NCBI GenBank assembly: GCA_002082585.1
Contig: CP020563.1
Span: forward strand, 1,978,001-2,042,000
Length of the DNA stretch: 64,000 nucleotides
Reading direction: 5' to 3'
Origin: Kitasatospora albolonga
GTDB lineage: Bacteria > Actinomycetota > Actinomycetes > Streptomycetales > Streptomycetaceae
A program made the position numbers and the translations under genes. Numbering within the stretch: the first letter of the stretch is position 1; each line of letters opens with the position of its first letter. A model generated the notes under the pieces. The model saw only the letters and a list, made by a program, of their open reading frames with translations, was not told where the DNA came from and searched no databases. Shown piece by piece: positions 8,021 to 16,740 of the stretch.

Positions 8021-8080
8021 CTACTTCTCGCGTGAGAGCGTCACTTCTCGGGTGAGAGCGTCACTTCTTACGCGCGAGCG
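8021..8080. repeat. 20-bp tandem triplication spanning a stop codon
   Basis: Three adjacent 20-bp units (8021-8040, 8041-8060, 8061-8080; TCACTTCTCGGGTGAGAGCG-like). The third unit is the end of the O-methyltransferase gene; on the minus strand each copy repeats the gene's final AAGTGA or AAGTAG stop context. Confidence 0.9.
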
Positions 8081-8720
8081 TCAGACCGTCCGCGACCGTG
8101 AGCAGCACGCTGTCCATCCGGGCGTCGGCGGTCACATGCTCGTTGAACTCCTTGATCGCCGCCGTCGGACCGGTCGCCTCCGGATCGGTGACCCCGCCGT
8201 GGAAGAGCACGTTGTCCACCGCGATGAGCCCGCCCTGCCGCATCCGGGGCACCAGCTCCTCCCAGTACGCGATGTATCCGCCCTTGTCCGCGTCCAGGTA
8301 GGCGAAGTCGATGTGCGGCTCGGCGGGCATCGCGCGCAGGGTGTCCAGGGCCGGGGCGATACGCAGGTCGATCCGGTCCGCGACGCCCGCCTTCGCCCAT
8401 GCCTCGCGGCCGTACGCCGTCCACTCCTCCGAGATGTCGCAGGCGATCAGCGTGCCGTCGGCGGGCAGCGCCTGGGCCATCGCCAGGGCGCTGAACCCGG
8501 TGAACGTACCGACCTCCACCACATGCCGGGCGCCCACCAGCCGGACGAGGAAGGCCAGCAGCGGGGCCTGTTCCTCGGCCGACACCATGCCCGCGTGGTC
8601 GGGGAACCGGGCGTACGTGGTCTCCACCAGCTCCCGCTGGACCGGGTCCAGCGGCGGGTTGTGGGCCAGCATGTAGGCGTACAGCTCGTCGGTGATCGTG
8701 GTCTCGTTGCCCTTGGTCAT
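8061..8720 (-). CDS. O-methyltransferase (family 3, SAM-dependent)
   Basis: A 219-residue class I methyltransferase. Motif I is VVEVGTFTGFS (about 73-83), the acidic SAM-ribose residue follows in GTLIACDIS, and DFAYLDADKGGY with LIAVDNVLFHGGV are the metal- and substrate-site motifs of catechol/caffeoyl-CoA-type O-methyltransferases. The usual length of the family is about 220 residues, so the gene is complete. ATG 8720 follows GGGGG at the expected distance. It lies 56 bp downstream of the HAD phosphatase gene on the same strand and could end the Ter operon, but its role there is inference. Substrate unknown; divalent metal dependence is expected from the family. Confidence 0.85.
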   Translation of the reverse strand: MTKGNETTITDELYAYMLAHNPPLDPVQRELVETTYARFPDHAGMVSAEEQAPLLAFLVRLVGARHVVEVGTFTGFSALAMAQALPADGTLIACDISEEWTAYGREAWAKAGVADRIDLRIAPALDTLRAMPAEPHIDFAYLDADKGGYIAYWEELVPRMRQGGLIAVDNVLFHGGVTDPEATGPTAAIKEFNEHVTADARMDSVLLTVADGLTLARKK

Positions 8721-8776
8721 GCCCCCAGCCTTCCCCAAGCCTCGCCCTCGCGCAGCCGAACCCGCCGGAGAGGTGA

Positions 8777-9601
8777 TCACGCCGCCGAGGCCGCCAGGAA
8801 CCGGCGCAGGATCTCCTCCCCCGCCGCCCCGCCCCGCTCCTCCAGCGCCACGACGTGCGGGGCCTGCCAGTCGTCCTCGGCCAGTTCGCCGTGGCCGGGG
8901 CGCCAGCCGAGGTCGGCGGCCAGGAGCAGGTCCGCGTCGAGGAGGGAGTCCCCGGCGGCGAGCGTGCGGGTGGCGCCGGAGCGGCGGGCGACCTCGTTCA
9001 TCGCGGCGCTCTTGGTGAGCGGGGCCGGGACCGCGTAGATCTTGCGGCCCTGGAGCGAGACCGTCCAGCCGCGCTCCTGCGCCCAGACCGCCAGCTCCTT
9101 CACCCACTCCTCGGGGAGGAGGGAACGCTCCACGACCAGATAGGCGAAGAGGTCCTCGGCCACCCGGTCCTTGAGGAGCCAGGCCGGGTCGGCGGTGGTG
9201 GCGAGGTGGGCGCGGATCTCGGTGAGGGGTGCGCACTCCTCGGCGATGCGTGTCTCCACCTGCCGCTGCCAGTCCCGGTCGGAGACCCCGTCGACCAGGA
9301 TGTGGCCGCCGTTGGCGCAGATCGCGTACCGGGGGGCGGGGCCGGGGAGGTGGATGCGGTGGTACTGCTCACGGGTGCGGGTGGTGGTCGGCACGAAGAC
9401 CGTGGAACCGGCCACCTCGGTGAGGAGGGCGGCGGCCGTCTCCGTCATGTACGACAGGGGCTTGTGGCCGTACACCTCGACGCAGAGGAGCCGGGGGGCC
9501 TCCGCGTCCGGCATCGCCAGGCCGAGCGCTGCCGCCGAGTAGATCAGCGTACGGTCGAGGTCGCTCGCGACCAGCGTGGCCGGTGATGAAGTCACGCTCA
9601 T
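8777..9601 (-). CDS. HAD phosphatase of the Ter biosynthetic module
   Basis: A 274-residue HAD-fold hydrolase. Motif I is DLDRT (nucleophile Asp14, acid/base Asp16), motif II is a Thr in VPTTTRT, and motif IV is GDSLLDADLL near residue 217, so all catalytic motifs are present. ATG 9601 overlaps the stop of the phosphoribosyltransferase gene as ATGA, implying translational coupling. In the Ter systems described by Anantharaman, Iyer and Aravind, a HAD phosphatase, PRTase-TRSP protein and CitE-like aldolase are proposed to make a nucleoside-like metabolite; this gene is the predicted dephosphorylation step. Confidence 0.85.
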   Translation of the reverse strand: MSVTSSPATLVASDLDRTLIYSAAALGLAMPDAEAPRLLCVEVYGHKPLSYMTETAAALLTEVAGSTVFVPTTTRTREQYHRIHLPGPAPRYAICANGGHILVDGVSDRDWQRQVETRIAEECAPLTEIRAHLATTADPAWLLKDRVAEDLFAYLVVERSLLPEEWVKELAVWAQERGWTVSLQGRKIYAVPAPLTKSAAMNEVARRSGATRTLAAGDSLLDADLLLAADLGWRPGHGELAEDDWQAPHVVALEERGGAAGEEILRRFLAASAA

Positions 9602-12150
9602 GCGCCCTGCACCGCCTTGCCGTCCGCGCCCGTCGCACCGCGCGTGAAGCGGGGGTGGATCAGACCGACACAGCTGTACGGGAGGCCGTCGACCTCCTCG
9701 ACCGGGACGCCGCGCTGCTCGGCCAGCAGCCGGATGTGCGTCAGGTCCGCGCCCGCGCCGCGCTTGGCGAGGATCTTCCAGGGGACCCGGCGCAGCAGGA
9801 CCCGGGTGGTCTCGCCGACGCCCGGCTTGACCAGGTTGACGTCGTGGATGCCGTACTCCTCGCTGATCCGCTCGACGGCCGCCCAGCCCTCCCAGGTCGG
9901 GGCCCGGTCGGCGGCGAGCAGCTCCTTGGCCGCCGCGTCGACTTCGTCCGCCACCTCGTCGAAGCGCGCGGCAACGGTGTCGAGGAAGTGGCCCGAGACG
10001 TCGGACTCCGCCAGCTCCCGGTAGAACTTCCCGCCGTGGAAGTCGTCGGGCCCGACCAGGTCGGCGCGGAGCACCGTACGGGAGATGAGGCCGGAGACCG
10101 TGGAGTTGAGGCAGGCCGAGGGGATCAGGAAGTCCTCGCGGGTGCCGTACGTACGGACGCAGCCGCCCGGGTCCGCGAGCACCGCGATCTCCGGGTCGAA
10201 GCCGGTGATTCCGCTCGACGCCTCGAACGCGCTGATCGCCGCCGCCAGTTCGCGGGTGATCGCGCCCTTCCCCGTCCAGCCGTCGACAAACACCACGTCG
10301 GCCGGGTCGTGGTGCGCGGCCAGCCAGCGCAGGGCGGTGGCGTCGATGCCCCGGCCCCGGACGATGGAGATCGCGTAGTGCGGCAGGTCCAGGCCGTGCC
10401 GGTGGCGGGCCCAGTGGCGCATCAGGACCCCGACGGGCGTTCCGGCGCGGGCGAGCGAGACGAGGACCGGGCGCGGGCCGCGTTCGGCGAGGACCGTCTC
10501 GGTGACGGTGCCCACCGCGCGGGCCATGCGCGCGGCGGAGGCGTCCAGGGCGGCGGTGAACAGGGCCTGGTACTCGGCGCTCGGCTGGTACTCGACGGGC
10601 AGCGACTCGGCGTAGTGCGCGCCGCCGCTCTGGATCGCCTCCTCGCGCTCCTCGGTGGGCGCCTCCAGCTCGGTGTCCGAGAGGTCCTGGAGCAGCCAGC
10701 CGACGTCCTCCGGCGCGTAACTGGAGAAGTCGGGGCCTCGGAGGGGCTCGGGCAGCACGGCGGGCTCCTGAACAGATGGGGGGGTGTACGAGGGGACCAC
10801 CGCGAGAAGCACCTGGCCGGTGTGGGCCGCCAGGCGGGCGGGCAGTCCGTCGGGGGCGTGCAGTCCGGGGGTGTCGGCGGTGGAGTCGACGACGGCGACC
10901 ACCGCGTCGAAGCCCGCTCCGGCCACGTTGTACGCGTACCGGTCGCCGGGGCCGTCCGCCGGGTCGTCGTGGGCCGGGAAGACGAGGCGGGTGCGTATCG
11001 CGTAGCCGGGGTCGTCGACGGCGAGGACGGGTGAGCGGGTGGTGGTGGAGTACCGGACCTCTGCGTCCGCCCCCAGCAGCGCTTCCAGGGCGGTGCCCAG
11101 GCGCAGCGGCGCGTACATCAGCTCCTCGAAGCCGAGGACGAGCACCCGGCGGGCGCCACTGTCCAGCGCGGCGGCGATCCGCTCCGCCATCCCCGGGAGC
11201 GCCGCTTCGAGCGCCGCCCGGTGTGCCGGGGTGAAGCCGTGCCGGCCGCCGTCGGGGACGCCCGCGGGCCAGCCGAGGTCGACGCGGGTGACGGGGGCGG
11301 GGCCCTCCGGGGCCTCCCCGGACCGGCCCGTAGCGACTCCCGCACCGGCTCCCCCGGCCCGGGTCTCCATCCGGGTCCCCGCCCGGGCACCCGTCTGCTG
11401 CGCCTCCTGCTCCTTCTCCTGCGCCGCGACCAGCGCCCGGCCGCGTTCCAGTACGCCGTCCGGCAGCGACACCGTTCCGGCGGCGCGGGTCACCAGGTCG
11501 ACGCGGGCGCCGATCTCGGCGGCGAAGGCGGTCAGCCGGTCGCGGTCCCCCGCCGAGCGCATGTCGACCAGGGCGACGATCACGTACCGCTCGCGCGGGT
11601 GCAGCGCGTGCAGGGCACGGATGGTGTTCAGGACCGTGTTGCCGGTGGAGAACTCGTCGTCGACCAGCACCAGGGCGGAGGCGCCCCCCGCGAACAGCTC
11701 GGGGTCCTCCGGCAGCAGCAGGTGCGAGGTGGCGTGCGAGTGGGACTCCTCGAAGCCGCCCGCCGGGGCGACGCCCGCGACCGGGCGCCGGGTGGAATGG
11801 AGGTACGGGGCGTCCCGCAGGCCGTCCGCGACGGCGTGGCCGAGGCCGGTGGCCGTTTCCGCGTACCCGAGGACGACCGCGCGGCGGGCCTCCTCATCGC
11901 CGAGGAGGGCCCGTACGCGCTCGCCGAGCCCGTACCCGGCCCCGTACACGACCGAGGGCTTCTGGGGTACGTGTTTGCCCAGCACGTTGGAGACCAGCAG
12001 GTGGGCCCGCTTGGGGTTGCGGCGCAGGGCGAGGCCCAGCAGCCCCTGGAGCTCCCCGTCGCCCTCCAGGGCCACGCCCAGCCGCTCGGCCACCCAGTCG
12101 CCCGACCACACCACGTCCACGGCCTCTTCTCTCCTCGCGCGCTCGCTCAT
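9598..12150 (-). CDS. PRTase-TRSP-StiP-PELOTA fusion protein
   Basis: An 850-residue multidomain protein. Residues about 40-230 are a phosphoribosyltransferase with the PRPP loop VDDEFSTG (163-170). About 285-465 is the TRSP domain (LGWPAGVPDGGRHG at its start). About 470-745 is a second PRTase-like/StiP-type domain with VSLARAGTPVG and VVFVDGWTGKGAI, the latter again resembling a PRPP loop. The last 80 residues (NLVKPGVGETTRVLLRR onward) resemble the PELOTA-type RNA-binding domain. In other bacteria these domains occur on separate neighbouring Ter-system genes, so this is a fusion of two or more steps. It is 10 bp downstream of the aldolase gene and overlaps the HAD gene. A Gln/Glu/Ala linker (245-285) separates the first two domains. 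Confidence 0.8.
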   Translation of the reverse strand: MSERARREEAVDVVWSGDWVAERLGVALEGDGELQGLLGLALRRNPKRAHLLVSNVLGKHVPQKPSVVYGAGYGLGERVRALLGDEEARRAVVLGYAETATGLGHAVADGLRDAPYLHSTRRPVAGVAPAGGFEESHSHATSHLLLPEDPELFAGGASALVLVDDEFSTGNTVLNTIRALHALHPRERYVIVALVDMRSAGDRDRLTAFAAEIGARVDLVTRAAGTVSLPDGVLERGRALVAAQEKEQEAQQTGARAGTRMETRAGGAGAGVATGRSGEAPEGPAPVTRVDLGWPAGVPDGGRHGFTPAHRAALEAALPGMAERIAAALDSGARRVLVLGFEELMYAPLRLGTALEALLGADAEVRYSTTTRSPVLAVDDPGYAIRTRLVFPAHDDPADGPGDRYAYNVAGAGFDAVVAVVDSTADTPGLHAPDGLPARLAAHTGQVLLAVVPSYTPPSVQEPAVLPEPLRGPDFSSYAPEDVGWLLQDLSDTELEAPTEEREEAIQSGGAHYAESLPVEYQPSAEYQALFTAALDASAARMARAVGTVTETVLAERGPRPVLVSLARAGTPVGVLMRHWARHRHGLDLPHYAISIVRGRGIDATALRWLAAHHDPADVVFVDGWTGKGAITRELAAAISAFEASSGITGFDPEIAVLADPGGCVRTYGTREDFLIPSACLNSTVSGLISRTVLRADLVGPDDFHGGKFYRELAESDVSGHFLDTVAARFDEVADEVDAAAKELLAADRAPTWEGWAAVERISEEYGIHDVNLVKPGVGETTRVLLRRVPWKILAKRGAGADLTHIRLLAEQRGVPVEEVDGLPYSCVGLIHPRFTRGATGADGKAVQGA

Positions 12151-12160
12151 CGACGCGCGC

Positions 12161-13333
12161 TCACTTCGCCAGTCCGGCGGCCAGCAGGTCGACGAAGCCG
12201 ACGTCCTCGCCCGCCACCCCGAAGACCTCGGCCCGCTGGAGCGTGCGTTCGGCCCAGGCCCGGTGGGGCTTCACTTCGTTCATCTTGTTCGTATACGCGG
12301 AGCGCAGCACTCCGCCGCCCCCGCGCTCCGGCCGCAGGATGTCCTGCGCGTCGGTGAACTCCTCGTGGCTGACCACGGACAGTGCGTGGACGGGTGCCAC
12401 GTGCGACGGGTGGATGCAGGTCTTGCCGAGCAGTCCGTTGGCCCGGTCGAGCTCGATCTCCCGCAGCAGGCCGTCGAGGTCGTGCTCGATGAGTGCCGTA
12501 CGCAGCTCCTCGGCGCTGCCCTCCAGGAAGGGGCTGCGGCGCAGCTGGGGCTTGAACATGCGCTCCTGGCGGCGGAAGTACTCCCAGACCGGCCCGGTGA
12601 TCGTGAAGCCGGTGCCGTCCGCCCGGCCCAGCACGTTGACCACGTCGGCGATGACGGAGCCGACGATCTGGACGTCGTACGCCGTCATGTCGGGTGCACG
12701 GCGCAGTCCGTATGCCGAGCAGAAGTCGGTGACGCCGAGCCGCAGGGCCAGGACCCGGTCCCGGTACTTGTCGACGGAGCGCGCGATTCCCTGGAGGACC
12801 TCGCCGCGCGTCTCCAGGTGGAGCAGCTCGGGCGATTCGAGGACGGGCATGGCGAACAGCCGCCGCCCGCAGGCCGCTTCGGCTTCCGCCAGGGCTTCCA
12901 GGAAGAGGGTTCCGCGCTCCTCGGTGAATTTGGGAAGTACAAAACCGGACAATGTCCGGACCGAGGGGCCGAGCCGCCGCACCAGGTCAGTGATCTGGCC
13001 CGGCTCGCGGACCCGGACGAAGAGCAGCGGCAGTCCGGCGCCCGTCGCGTCCCGCGCCGCGAGCTCCGTGAACTGCCGGACCAGGTTGGCCTCGGCCCCG
13101 ACGACCTCGGCGTCGTCGATCGAGTCCTCCAGGCACAGGACCATGGAGACGACTCCGCGCCCGGCCTGCTTCATCACGTCGTCGGCCAGGGTGGGCCGGG
13201 TGGCCGGGGAGTAGAGCGTGGCACCCAGGGCGACGGAGAGCAGGCTCGCGGGCGAGTCGGCGCTGAACTCGCACGGCTCGCGGAAGAACAGCCCCTCTCG
13301 GGCAGCGGGCGATATGTACCCGAAGTGACGCAT
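12161..13333 (-). CDS. HpcH/HpaI aldolase, CitE-like, Ter module
   Basis: A 390-residue TIM-barrel protein of the citrate lyase beta/HpcH-HpaI family. MVLCLEDSIDD carries the acidic CitE-type motif, FVRVREPGQ the arginine that binds carboxylate/CoA, and GKTCIHPSHVAPVH the C-terminal motif. It is longer than classical CitE (about 290) because of insertions typical of the Ter-associated subgroup. It is the first gene of the predicted aldolase-PRTase-HAD operon, where it would form or cleave a C-C bond of the precursor. ATG 13333 follows GGGGGAA; the longer frame to 14482 is antisense to the TerD-like gene and rejected. Confidence 0.85.
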   Translation of the reverse strand: MRHFGYISPAAREGLFFREPCEFSADSPASLLSVALGATLYSPATRPTLADDVMKQAGRGVVSMVLCLEDSIDDAEVVGAEANLVRQFTELAARDATGAGLPLLFVRVREPGQITDLVRRLGPSVRTLSGFVLPKFTEERGTLFLEALAEAEAACGRRLFAMPVLESPELLHLETRGEVLQGIARSVDKYRDRVLALRLGVTDFCSAYGLRRAPDMTAYDVQIVGSVIADVVNVLGRADGTGFTITGPVWEYFRRQERMFKPQLRRSPFLEGSAEELRTALIEHDLDGLLREIELDRANGLLGKTCIHPSHVAPVHALSVVSHEEFTDAQDILRPERGGGGVLRSAYTNKMNEVKPHRAWAERTLQRAEVFGVAGEDVGFVDLLAAGLAK

Positions 13334-13375
13334 GAGATTCCCCCGACCTGCCTGGCCTGCCGAACAACGCATGGC

Positions 13376-13404
13376 CGGTAATAGTACGTACGGACGAGTG
13401 TCAA
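13376..13404 (-). promoter_or_regulatory. Candidate promoter of the Ter biosynthetic operon
   Basis: On the minus strand, TTGACA (13404-13399) is followed after 15 bases by TATTAC (13383-13378), a vegetative-type promoter with a short spacer, about 45 bp upstream of the aldolase start. The region 13334-13609 is shared with the divergent TerD-like gene. Confidence 0.45.
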
Positions 13405-13609
13405 CAGTTCCCGATGTACATGAATTTCCGGTTGCCCAGCCTTCGCCCGGCCTCTCCTCGCGGTACCGTTCGGTCTTCCTTCCACCCTCGCTCCGATACC
13501 CGTTCGACCCCCGCTCCGATCCTCTTCCGCCCGGCACCGGCACCTCGGGACCCGGCCGTTGCGGCCCCCGCGTTGTCCGCACGTGCCGCCAGCAGGCAGG
13601 ATGACGCCC

Positions 13610-14506
13610 ATGACGCACACGATGCTGAAGGGCTCGAACGTCCAGGTCGACGCCACGGCCGTACGGGCCGTGCTGCGCTGGACACCGGGCGCCGACGTCC
13701 CCGACGTGGACGCCTCCGCCCTGCTCCTCGGCGCGTCGGGTCGTGTGCGGTCCGACGAGGACTTCGTCTTCTACAACCAGCCGCGCCACCCCTCCGGCCT
13801 GGTCCGGCGGCTGCCGAAGCGCAGTGTCGCCGAGGGGCTCACGGACACGATCGAGGCGGATCTGGGCGGGCTCGACGCCTCGGTGGACCAGGTGGTCATC
13901 GCCGCCTCGTCCGACGGTGCCGCCTTCGCGAGCGTGCCGGACCTGCGGATACTCATCTTCGACGCGGCATCCGCCGACGGGGAGCCACTGGCGCTCTTCG
14001 ATGTGCGGCCGGAGACCGGGGAAGAGACCGCGATCATCTGCGGGGAGCTCTACCGGCGCGGCGAGGGGTGGAAGTTCCGGGCGGTCGGCCAGGGCTATCC
14101 GACCGGGCTGATCGGGCTGGCCACCGCCTTCGGGATCTCCGTCGACGACTCGGAGACCGGGGACGGGGCGGCCGAACCGGCTCCCGCGCCCGCTCAGCAG
14201 GCGCCCGGTGCCCCGCACACGGCCCCCGCCCCGACGCCCGACTCCCAGGCCACGGTCCAGCACCGGCAGCCCGCCTACGGCTATCCGCCGCCCGTCGCAC
14301 CGCCTGCCGTACCCCCCGTCGCACCGCCCGCCGCGCCTCCGGTGCCCGCGCCGCCGCCCGCCGCCCCGCAACCGGCGTACGGCTACCCGCAGGGGGCGGG
14401 CGCGCCGCCCGCGTACGGCTATCCGCAGCCCGCGGCAGCCGCCGCGCACGCACCCGACCCGCATTTCGTCCTGCCTCCGCAAGGTCCGCAGTTCATCCGC
14501 TCCTGA
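13610..14506 (+). CDS. TerD domain protein with YGYP-rich tail
   Basis: A 298-residue protein: a TerD-like beta-sandwich (about 3-180) with DVDASALLLG, DEDFVFYNQP and the closing [25 protein letters not shown] pattern, then a 110-residue Ala/Pro-rich tail with three YGYP motifs. The calcium loop seen in the two canonical TerDs here ([12 protein letters not shown]) is replaced by PSGLVRRLPKRSV, so calcium binding at that site is unlikely. The tail resembles low-complexity tails that bind membranes or partner proteins. It is divergent from the biosynthetic operon and convergent with terA. ATG 13610 is 9 bases after CAGG; ATG 13601 is less well placed. Confidence 0.85.
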   Translation: MTHTMLKGSNVQVDATAVRAVLRWTPGADVPDVDASALLLGASGRVRSDEDFVFYNQPRHPSGLVRRLPKRSVAEGLTDTIEADLGGLDASVDQVVIAASSDGAAFASVPDLRILIFDAASADGEPLALFDVRPETGEETAIICGELYRRGEGWKFRAVGQGYPTGLIGLATAFGISVDDSETGDGAAEPAPAPAQQAPGAPHTAPAPTPDSQATVQHRQPAYGYPPPVAPPAVPPVAPPAAPPVPAPPPAAPQPAYGYPQGAGAPPAYGYPQPAAAAAHAPDPHFVLPPQGPQFIRS

Positions 14507-14561
14507 TCCCGGCAGACCGGTCGGTCCCGCTCCGCGTGCGGACCGGGGAGCGGCGGGGCGC

Positions 14562-15296
14562 TCAGGTGCGTGACTTGTAGCCGCGCCCCCACTGCATGCC
14601 GTAGCCGTAGAGTCGGTCCAGCTCGGACTGGAAGCCGTAGACGAACTTCACCTCGCGCCGCACGATCAGTTCGCCCTTGACGTTCTCCATGGTGAACACC
14701 GCGCAGGAACGGGCCTGCGGCGCGCGTTCGTCCAGTTCGATCTCGATCCGGGGGCCGTTGCCCGGGTAGAGCGTGATCTTGGCGTGCGTACGGTCGAACG
14801 CGGGTGTCCGGTCGTAGATGTAGACGAAGAACAGCAGCCGCTTGAACTGGTCGCGCTGATCGAGATTGACGTAGACCGTCTCCCCGGAGGGGGCTCCGAA
14901 GCGGTCGTCGCCGCTGAGCCGGATGTAGGGCGGGCTGTTCAGGTCGCCGAGCAGGTTGCCCAGGGGCTGCACGACCCCCTTGGTGCCGTCCGTCAGCTCG
15001 TACATGCAGCCGAGGTCCAGGTCGACGTTGACGACGCCCTGGGTGTGTGCCTGGACCACCTCGGGCTGGAAGAGCTGGAGGGGGCGCCGCAGCCGGCCGC
15101 TCTGGCGCGAGCGGCCCTCGATGTCCGAGGTGCGCATCCGCCAGGACAGGTTGACCCTCAGGTTGCCCGAGAGGGCACCCTGCTTGCTGAGGGAGACCGT
15201 GGCGTTGCGTTTCGAGAGCACGACGGCGCTCGATGTGCCGTTGCCCGAGTCGAACTGTGCCGCGCGCGCCGGCCACAGGCCGTCGAAGAACCCCAT
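14562..15296 (-). CDS. TerA-like stress protein
   Basis: A 244-residue protein opening MGFFDGLWP. It has the TerA-type central region: a beta-rich segment VNVDLDLGCMYELTDG, the GDDRFG acidic turn, and FKRLLFFVYIYDRTPAF, which matches the TerD/TerA superfamily strand that precedes metal ligands. TerA proteins pair with TerD and TerC at the membrane in the Ter stress response. ATG 15296 is chosen for the conserved MGFFDG start and GTGGGGG upstream; the frame extends to 15389 without support. It is 174 bp downstream of the DUF475 gene in the same direction. Confidence 0.75.
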   Translation of the reverse strand: MGFFDGLWPARAAQFDSGNGTSSAVVLSKRNATVSLSKQGALSGNLRVNLSWRMRTSDIEGRSRQSGRLRRPLQLFQPEVVQAHTQGVVNVDLDLGCMYELTDGTKGVVQPLGNLLGDLNSPPYIRLSGDDRFGAPSGETVYVNLDQRDQFKRLLFFVYIYDRTPAFDRTHAKITLYPGNGPRIEIELDERAPQARSCAVFTMENVKGELIVRREVKFVYGFQSELDRLYGYGMQWGRGYKSRT

Positions 15297-15470
15297 CCCA
15301 ACCCCCACCTGTTCTCTCGCCCTGTCGCCTGCTGCGGCGCCTTGTCGCCTGCTGTCCGCCGGTCCCGTACATCGCTGCGGGGCGGCCACCGGGCCGGGTC
15401 CGGGTGGTCCCGGAGAGCCGTCGCCGTGTGGGCCGCCCCGCAGAGAGAGCGTTCCTCAATCCCTACCGGG

Positions 15471-16631
15471 TCACACCCCGGAGTGGACGTGGGCCTTGGA
15501 ACCCGCGCCTCCGCCTGCGTCCCCGCGGCCGCCGCCCGCCGCCGCGATGGCCTTGTTGCGGCGGAGCGAGGACCAGAAGGAGAGGCCGATGAGGACGACG
15601 CCGATCAGGCCGGTGATGATCTCGTTGATCTCGTACCGGATGGTGACCAGCAGGATGACGGAGAGCGCGCCGATCGCGTAGTGCGCGCCGTGCTCCAGGT
15701 AGACGTAGTCGTCCAGCGTGCCCTGGCGGACCAGGTAGACGGTGAGCGAACGGACGTACATGGCGCCGATACCGAGGCCGAGGGCCATCAGCACGATCTC
15801 GTTGGTGATGGCGAAGGCCCCGATGACGCCGTCGAAGGAGAAGGAGGCGTCCAGGACTTCCAGGTAGAGGAAGAGGAAGAACGCGGCCTTTCCGGCGAGG
15901 GCGACCCCGGTGACGGGCTTGCCCGCCTTCCTGGCCTTCTCCTCGGCCTCGTGCTCGCGCTCCTCCTCCTCTTCGAGCTTGCCCTCGAAGTAGCTGGAGA
16001 GCCCGCCCACGACGAGGTAGGTGATCAGGCCCGCGACACCCGAGAGCAGGACGGTCGACGTCTTGTCCACGTGCCCGCCGCCGTGCTGGTGGGCCTGGGT
16101 CGCGAAGGTCATCGCGCTGACCAGCAGCACGATCAGCGCGACGCAGACCGACAGCATGTCGACCTTGCCGAGCTTGGCGAGCGGACGCTCGATCCAGCGG
16201 AGCCACTGGATGTCACGGTCCTCGAAAATGAAGTCCAGGAAGATCATCAACAGGAACATGCCACCGAAGGCGGCGATCGCCGGGTGGGCGTCCGTGACCA
16301 GTTCCTTGTACCTGTCGGGGTCGTTGAAGGAGAGGTCGATGGCCTCGATCGGGCCGAGCTGCGCGCTCACGGCCACGATCACGACGGGGAACACCAGCCG
16401 CATACCGAAGACGGCGATGAGAATGCCGATGGTGAGGAAGATCTTCTGCCAGAAGGCATTCATCTTCTTCAGGATTCCGGCGTTGATCACCGCGTTGTCG
16501 AAGGAGAGCGAGATCTCCAGGATCGTCAGGATCGCGACGATGCCGAAAGCCTGCCACCCCCCGTAGAAGAAGGCTGCGACCAGGCCGAGCGCGGTCACCG
16601 CGAACGACCAGCCGAAGGTTTTCAGAACCAC
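15471..16631 (-). CDS. DUF475 / TerC family integral membrane protein
   Basis: A 386-residue protein with about nine membrane helices. It carries the TerC-superfamily motif EISLSFDNAVINA near residue 39 and its repeat EVLDASFSFDGVIGA near residue 270, acidic residues inside helices that are thought to bind or transport metal. A central cytosolic loop (about 225-250) is Glu-rich. A histidine-containing segment (HQHGGGH) lies between helices and the C-terminal tail is Gly/Ala-rich with HVH. It sits 97 bp after terD and is likely cotranscribed with it. Known TerC-like proteins act in tellurite resistance and metal (manganese) export; which applies here is not visible. Confidence 0.85.
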   Translation of the reverse strand: MVLKTFGWSFAVTALGLVAAFFYGGWQAFGIVAILTILEISLSFDNAVINAGILKKMNAFWQKIFLTIGILIAVFGMRLVFPVVIVAVSAQLGPIEAIDLSFNDPDRYKELVTDAHPAIAAFGGMFLLMIFLDFIFEDRDIQWLRWIERPLAKLGKVDMLSVCVALIVLLVSAMTFATQAHQHGGGHVDKTSTVLLSGVAGLITYLVVGGLSSYFEGKLEEEEEREHEAEEKARKAGKPVTGVALAGKAAFFLFLYLEVLDASFSFDGVIGAFAITNEIVLMALGLGIGAMYVRSLTVYLVRQGTLDDYVYLEHGAHYAIGALSVILLVTIRYEINEIITGLIGVVLIGLSFWSSLRRNKAIAAAGGGRGDAGGGAGSKAHVHSGV

Positions 16632-16684
16632 TGGTACCTCATCGTGTTGGGTAAGGGTCTCCCCTGGTGCGACCGGGGTTCCCC

Positions 16685-16740
16685 CGCGCCATGCGTGGCG
16701 TTATGAAACGTTCGCGCCGTGCGTGGCGTTATGAAACGTT
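16685..16740. repeat. 28-bp tandem duplication including the terD stop
   Basis: Two adjacent 28-bp units, 16685-16712 and 16713-16740, differing at one base (CGCGCCATGCG versus CGCGCCGTGCG). The second contains the last codons and TAA of the terD gene; the first repeats them after the stop, giving a second GTTTCATAA. Confidence 0.95.
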
